In this document: positions 58,380-64,000 of the stretch, piece after piece
How positions within the stretch are numbered: position 1 is the stretch's first letter
How the letters are laid out: every line of letters begins with the position of its first letter
NCBI GenBank assembly: GCA_949825025.1
Contig: OX463781.1
Coordinates: forward strand, 436,501-500,500
Direction: 5' to 3'
DNA from: Siphlonurus alternatus
Taxonomy: Eukaryota; Arthropoda; Insecta; Ephemeroptera; Siphlonuridae
DNA: 64,000 nt
The notes under the pieces: generated by a model
The model's database searches: none
Told to the model about the DNA's origin: nothing
The model's input: the letters and a program-made list of their open reading frames with translations, nothing else
Translations under genes and position numbers: made by a program

Positions 58380-59129
58380 GAGGTTTTAATAAAATTTTAA
58401 TTAGTGATCATTTCATGCAAGAGAGAGTTTAAACAAATCTAAAAAAAAAAAAAAAAATCAATATATAACTCAAAATCTTCTATCCATATTTGAAGTTAAA
58501 ATATAAATCTTATAAGATTCAATAAAAAAAAAATCCCATTCAGATCTGTATGTATAAGAACTGGAGTAATTAAAAAACATGCGAACTAATATTATCTGAA
58601 TGAACTTACTTGCACGTAGAGTTAAAAACAAAATGTATATATGTTAAAAATGTAAACGAAAGTGCATAATAATTATATATTTGACGTTAGTATATTATAC
58701 CAACATTATTTCCTACGTAAAGTAATAAAGATACTGCGATGTAATGTTATAATTATGTCTTAAGTCACGCAAGTATTATGATGCAAATGGTTACATTCTG
58801 TATTCTTCCTTAAATCCTTATTGGAAACTTTACCAAGTCATTAAACAATATAATTATCTAATAAGTAGCTGCAAATTATGTTATCAAACAAACATATTCG
58901 GTGCAGCGACGTCAAAGCATTATTAACTTGATAAGGGGTTGTTGAAGAAATTGAGAGATTGCATATTATATGAAGATTATCTTTATAAACAACTCCCTCT
59001 CAAATTTTCCTGTATGGAAAAACTTCAAGTTATTTTTATATTATTTATATTTATTGTTTTTTTAAGGGATACACACCCATAAGAGCTTACAGCTCTCGGC
59101 GGGGTAATGGGTAGGGATAAGGTATTGCG

Positions 59130-59452
59130 AAAGGATGGTGGCCACGGCCTGTTGCGCGTTCCAGCATTCGCTGAGGTAAGACTGAGGGAACCGTAGAAAA
59201 CCTCAGTCAGGAAGGAAACCTCTAATACTTTTTTTCAACAGACTAAAGCGATGTCCAAAGCCTGTGGAAACACACAAAAGTCCATCACTGTACTAGGTGT
59301 AAAGACTGGAAAGCGAGATGAATTTACCCCAGGGAGGGAGCAACGTAATTTTTACTTGAATTGTTCACCCATCCAAGTACTAAACACGTTAGACGTTGCT
59401 TGACTTCAGTGATCTAGCGAAAACCGGACAATGCACTGCGTCATGCTCGACC
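59130..59452 (-). mobile_element. 5S rRNA-headed SINE spanning the right edge of unit B
   Basis: On the minus strand the head (about 59430-59363) reads 'gatcactgaagtcaagcaac', 'gtctaacgtgtttagtactt' and 'ggatgggtgaac', very like 5S rRNA. Body, central domain ('ctgaggttttctacggttcc') and tail follow. The homology between A and B ends inside its central domain at 59213. Confidence 0.8.
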
Positions 59453-59498
59453 TCAATCGGATAAAGGACCACAAGACATTTATTGTCAATTTTGTATT

Positions 59499-62400
59499 TT
59501 GTATTTTATTTATTGCACATATAGAACCGTAAGGTACAAAATGCATGTTTTGAGAGGAGTTGAGATGGCGGCCGCACATGGGTGTGTGTTTAGAGTCTTT
59601 CTCATCTTTTTACTGTTTTATACGGTTAAAGTGAAGTTGCATAATAGCTATAGTGATATTCAGGCACATGAAATTCTCCGGCATCATTTCGTGAGTGGCT
59701 TACCTGTGAATAACTTATTACTTCGTAGTAAATTCAGTTTATCAGCGTTTTCTCTGGCTCGTATTTTGTCAGCACCAGGTGGAAATGTAGCTGATCGCAG
59801 CCATGATGCCGGCGGAGAAAGCCGAAGTTTTAACCAGCGTGCTCGGATTTCCACGAAGCCTGACATGACTTGTAAACAAGTGCACGTGCGTCCTCGATCA
59901 GCTGCTTCTGTTATTTTACTGCTGCTGCTCTCTGCTGATGTGAGTGTACATCCAGGCCCTGAGTCCATTGAATCAAATTATTTTTATGCCAATACGCGCA
60001 GTATTCTTGGCGCTTCACGGTTATATGATTTCAACAATTTTTTTTCGGACGGACAAGATTACGACCTTATTGCTATTGTGGAGTCGTGGTTTAATTCTAA
60101 TGTCAATGACTCGGAGGTGCTTAGCGATAGCTACGTCATTTACCGTGATCATCGTCCAGTCACTATCGAGCATGAGCGTCGCGGCGGCGCGATGCAGGCG
60201 GTGTCCTCGCGGCTTCGCTCGCGTCCTCGCACCGTCCCCGCTGCTGCCAACTGCCAGCAGGTATGGGTGGATGTCTTCACTGAGGATGCTCGTCGTCTCA
60301 TCGTGGGGGTACTGTATATCCCTAGCCCTTCTGTGGTGACTCTTGAGGATCTTACTGTCTCATTAGCAGCCGTTCAGTCAAGTATGCACGAAAATGGTCC
60401 TTTATTTCTTTTTGGTGACTTTAACCTTCCTGACGTTATATGGCAGCCTGAAGCATGTGGTGTTCTTACCCCAACTTTAAGAAATCGTGCTCTAATTAAT
60501 TGCATGTTAGTTGAGTTAACTGCTGAACACGATTTACATCAACATGTACATTTTCCTACTAGAGGAGACAATTTTCTTGACTTAATTTTTTCTTGTGGTC
60601 GCCAATGTAAAATTTGTGTCTCCCAGACCCCTCCTCCCGTGCCTACTGATCATTTAGCTTTGGATGGGTCCATTACCCTACCTATACCTCTTGTCCGGCA
60701 TATCCCTCCTAAGCGCCCCATGCTTAATTGGCGGAGGGTGTGTATAGAGAGCTTAAAGGCAAGTTTGAGGGCGTGTCCTTGGAATCTGATGGACTCCACG
60801 GATTCTGTTGATGAATGTTGTGAACTTTTTTATGATCTTCTTAATGCTGTAATATCTGATAATGTTCCATGTATTTCTGTAAATCCCCCCCGCTTTCCAC
60901 ACTGGTATGATGATGATACTATTGCTGCATACCAGTCTAAGCGGCGAGCTCACAAGAAATTTAAATGTACAAAATTGCAAAGTGATTATATAGAATTTTC
61001 TGAGAAAAGGAGTATTTTTAAAAGTAAAGTTGAGATTTCTTATGCCAATTATATTCATTCTATTGACGAAAAGCTTTGTTCTAACACCAAGGAGTTTTAC
61101 AAACATATTCAATCTAAATGTAAAGGCAAAAGGCTTCCTAATTCTGTAACGTTTAATGATATTTCTGCTAATGATAGCCAATCTATTGCTAATCTTTTCT
61201 CGGACTTTTTTAAAGAAAATTTGACTAATGACACTGACACCTTTTCTGTTAAAAATTGTGGTAATTCAAATTGCAATAATGATTTTCAAATTCTGAGACA
61301 TGATATTGTTGTCAAACTTTCTGCTATTAATGCTGGTAATTCCACAGGTTCAGACTCCTTACCTGCTGCTGTAATTAGTCCATGTGCTGATGAACTCTCA
61401 GTTCCACTTCATATACTGTATAATAAAATTATGCATACAAGTAAATTCCCTAAAGCTTGGAAGAGGGCTAAAATAACCCCTGTGTTTAAGAAAGGTGTCA
61501 AATCTGTTGTTTCTAATTAAAGACCTATTTCTATATTGCCTATTTTTGCCAAAATTTGTGAACATTTTATTCATGCTAGGCTTTATATTGAAATTAAAAA
61601 CTATATTCCCGTGGAGCAGCATGGTTTTTTACCACGGAAATCAACAGTTACAAACCTGGTTGAATTTACCCAAGACCTATCTGATGGTATTGAAAATAAA
61701 TTTCAACCTGATGCAATTTACTTGGACTTCGCCAAAGCATTCGATCGAGTATCGCATGCTCTGCTGTTAAAGAAGCTTCAGTTTATGCAAGTTAACGAGT
61801 CTCTGTTACGATTGATTCAGAGTTACTTATCAGACAGGTCCCAAGTTGTATCAATTGATAATGTCAGTTCTGTGTCAGTACCTGTGACCTCTGGGGTCAT
61901 CCAGGGGTCGGTCCTGGGGCCGCTGCTGTTCACTGCTTTTGTGCATGATCTTCCCAAATGTCTGCGCCATGCGCGCTGCTCCTCTTATGCTGATGACACG
62001 AAACTGTATCTTGTTATTAACAAAGTTGCTGACTGTATCAATTTGCAGTCGGACATAAACAATGTCATTGAGTGGTGTCGCTTGTGGCGCATGGACCTCA
62101 ATTTGGATAAGTGTCAGCTAATTACTTTCACTAATAAGGTAGCCCCATTACTGTATCACTATCAGGTCGAGGACATTGAGATTGAGCGAGTATCTGAGGT
62201 CAATGACCTTGGTGTAATCCTCACTTCAGATTTATCTTATGGTAAGCATATCGATAAAGTACGTAAGAGCTCACTCAAGGTCCTCGGCATGATTCGTAGA
62301 TCATGTAGCCGTGACTATTCTGTAAAAACTGTACGTTCCTTGTATGTATCTCTTGTTAGGCCAATTATTGAGTATGCCTCTGTTGTGTGGTCGCCTCACC

Positions 62401-62819
62401 ATAAAGATAAAATAGACAGAATTGAGGGTATACAGAGGAATTTTCTGACATTGTGGTGTAATAAAATGAATATAGTGTTCACTAAAGATAATTACAACGC
62501 GTTGTGTCGTAGCGCGGGCCTTCATTCACTGAAAGTGAGGCGTGATATTAGTGATTTGTTATTTATGCATCGAATCCTCAATAATTGTGTTAATTCAGGT
62601 AAAATTTTGAGTTTGTTCTGTTTGAATGCGCCTCCTCGGTACAACCGTCACACTGTGCTCTTCAAGCCTCCGAGGGGGCGTGTTGATGCATCAAAGTTTG
62701 TTTTTTCTTCAAGAGTGCAAAATCTCTACAACAAATTTGTATCTGATCATAGTAATGTGGACATATTCAACTCTTCTTTATGTCAATTTCGGACCAATCT
62801 GATGAATGCTCTGTTTTAA
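59499..62819 (+). pseudogene. LINE endonuclease/reverse transcriptase with one in-frame stop
   Basis: Both halves (59499-61520 and on to 62819) are in the same frame, separated by a TAA at 61518-61520. The order is: hydrophobic N-terminal part; 2A-like LLLLLSADVSVHPGP (residues 140-154); APE endonuclease with N165 (NTRS), E195, GDFN 306-309 and TDH 383-385; RT with VFKKG, DFAKAFD (D743), GVIQGSVLGP and YADD 830-833; then a thumb region with LVRPIIEYASVVWSP. The stop falls in the conserved SNYRPISIL motif at the Tyr position, so one base change explains it. Without it the protein would be about 1,106 residues, usual for a CR1/L2-type ORF2. The start is ambiguous: Met at 59499, 59541 or 59565. 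Confidence 0.9.
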
Positions 62820-62820
62820 G

Positions 62821-62840
62821 CTTTTTTTTTTTTTTTTTTG
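62821..62840. repeat. Poly(T) tract in the LINE 3' UTR
   Basis: T run directly after the LINE stop codon. A second lies at about 62940-62954. Confidence 0.9.
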
Positions 62841-63025
62841 CTATTTATTGTGCATGACTATTATTTTACTGTTTTTTATTTTGTTTTTTTCCATTATATT
62901 TATATTATAGTCATTTTTATTGGTACTATTATTATGTGTTTTTTTTTTTTTTGTATGTTGTGTTATTGACTTTATTATATTTGGTCATTGGTTCTGTAAC
63001 TGTTGCCGAATAAATAAGAATTTAT

Positions 63026-63320
63026 GTTTACAATATTTTAGTATTGCAATACCTGTAAAAGAAACATAATTATCATCAGTTTTATTTTATTATTACAATT
63101 ATAATCATACATACTATAGTATAATCTAGTCAGTCCACAATACCTGAGAAATAAAAATTTTATATTCAAATAAAAGCATTTTTATTAATAGAGAAACAAT
63201 CTGAGAACTAATTTTTATTATTTTTTTTTTAATTTTTTAATCAAACCCTATTGGGTGCTTCTAATTACTAATTACATGCTACTTTGAAACCCAAACCTTC
63301 CAAAACCCTAACTTGAGCGT
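63026..63320. other. AT-rich spacer, nothing recognised
   Basis: Between the LINE and the last SINE. No feature seen. Confidence 0.4.
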
Positions 63321-63627
63321 TTCGTGGCCTCTTTCGGAACGGGGGCGGCCACGGCCTTGCAATCCATCCCAGCATTTGCCTGTGACCGAGAGAAACGTGG
63401 AAACTTCAGCAAGGATGGACGCTACAGCTTTTTTCAATGAACCGGAAATACAATGGTCCAAAGCCAGGGGAACCACATAGTGGAAAAGCGTAACGATTTA
63501 CCCCTGGGTGGGAAACGTGGTTTTTGTTGAAAATGGTCACCCATCCAACTACTAACCACGCTCGACGTTGCTTGACTTCGGTGATCTGACGAGACCCAGT
63601 CAAGCGCACTGCGTCACACACCCACAT
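63321..63627 (-). mobile_element. 5S rRNA-headed SINE, best-preserved copy
   Basis: On the minus strand the head (about 63612-63535) reads 'ctcgtcagatcaccgaagtc', 'aagcaacgtcgagcgtggtt' and 'agtagttggatgggtgacc', closely following 5S rRNA from its A-box side through the intermediate element to box C. Then come the body 'ggttcccctggctttggacc', the central domain 'ctgaagtttccacgtttctc' and the tail 'ggattgcaaggccgtggccg'. The minus-strand open frames here (63279-63476, 63406-63627) are incidental. Confidence 0.85.
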
Positions 63628-63682
63628 ATATTACTATATTACTAAATTATTAAATTATTTGTTTCAAATTTTTTAAAATCGT

Positions 63683-63805
63683 CTAACACCCAAAAAGGTG
63701 TGACGTCATTGTCATGCAAATATTTAACACACAACCATAGCAACATAAAGTCGTGGCATGACTATGACGTCACAGCGTCTTTCCCCTTGATTTTAAGGGT
63801 GTTAG
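63683..63805. mobile_element. Small foldback with CTAACACCC ends and two TGACGTCA
   Basis: Ends 'ctaacaccc' (63683) and 'gggtgttag' (to 63805) are inverted. Each arm also holds 'tgtgacgtcattgtcatgc' or its counterpart. At about 123 bp it is the smallest foldback recognised here. Confidence 0.7.
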
Positions 63806-64000
63806 AGGGTTAGAAAGTATGAAAGAAATTGACAATACATTACTCAATGTCCTCTATCCAAATATCCAATAAAAATTCATTAAGGTTGTCGATTGTGAGT
63901 TTTGTATCTTTAATTTCAACCTTAAAGGCATACAGGCCTCAAATTACAAATTAGACAGTCACCAAGTGGGTTTAGAGTATATAATCAACATTCGCATCAT

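Larger units (their letters stand above)
44796..59213. repeat. Large duplicated segment, unit B (14.4 kb)
   Basis: Collinear with 23098-43822 and nearly identical at most positions. B lacks the LTR element, the LINE fragment, the 31-kb foldback and the interior of the TIR element, and has lost about 80 bp near 53820 ('tatagctactattaattagg' versus a longer A version at 33700-33800). Everything else inside B has the same order as in A. Confidence 0.93.
59460..63025 (+). mobile_element. CR1-like non-LTR retrotransposon, nearly full length
   Basis: One long endonuclease-RT frame (59499-62819, broken once) followed by a T-rich 3' UTR and an end near 'gccgaataaataagaattta'. The 5' boundary is not certain: the SINE ends at 59452 and the frame begins by 59499, so any 5' UTR and the N-terminal region may be incomplete. 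I could not define a target-site duplication. No separate gag-like ORF1 is seen upstream; that place is taken by a SINE. Confidence 0.85.

Noticed and set aside
60753..61181. 142-codon minus-strand frame opposite the LINE
   Set aside because: It is the antisense of the LINE coding frame, whose motifs are clear on the plus strand.
63535..63612. A functional 5S rRNA gene
   Set aside because: Only part of 5S is present, it is diverged, and it is joined to a SINE body and tail that recur elsewhere.

Overview
This is AT-rich nuclear DNA from an animal, probably an invertebrate. It carries a CR1-type LINE, 5S-rRNA-headed and tRNA-headed SINEs, and many foldback or MITE-like DNA elements. I find no complete host protein gene, no operon structure and no CRISPR. 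Apart from the LINE open frames, almost every open frame here is a by-product of repeats, especially palindromes and simple repeats. The phylum cannot be fixed from this sequence.

Layout. (1) Bases 1-23097 are a mosaic of dispersed repeats. They include many copies of a roughly 260-bp inverted-terminal family (called R1 here), a 1.67-kb hAT-like element (4353-6025) with a TTAA-flanked foldback nested inside it, a 2.13-kb TTAA-flanked element (8073-10202) built round a palindrome of about 1.6 kb, a very long CTGT microsatellite (10532-10904), a foldback with CRE palindromes (20185-20940), and a 34-bp minisatellite with hints of higher-order structure (21108-21912). (2) Bases 23098-43822 (unit A) and 44796-59213 (unit B) are two nearly identical direct copies of one large segment, separated by about 1 kb holding a truncated hAT fragment. 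(3) After unit B lies an almost full-length CR1-like LINE (59499-62819) whose endonuclease-RT frame is broken by one in-frame stop, then a 5S-type SINE and a small CRE-bearing foldback.

The A/B pair is the most informative feature. Comparing the copies gives empty-site evidence for several insertions: a 4.08-kb LTR element with identical 284-bp LTRs (37331-41406, on the minus strand, TSD gatt, empty site at 57364 in B); a 5'-truncated LINE (about 32057-33008); a foldback of about 0.5 kb (about 31005-31512); and a 533-bp TIR element (41896-42428) of which B keeps only a 34-bp palindrome. The pair is either a recent tandem duplication or two haplotypes placed end to end by the assembler, and sequence alone cannot decide between these.

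The best candidate for host sequence is a 95-nt GC-rich block on the minus strand (29753-29847, identical at 51417-51511). A TTTTAG precedes it, a consensus CAG/GTGAGT donor follows it, and two of its reading frames are open. Several SINEs with different pol III heads (5S-like and tRNA-like) share one central domain with a CTGAG...CTCAG palindrome, which indicates modular SINE evolution.
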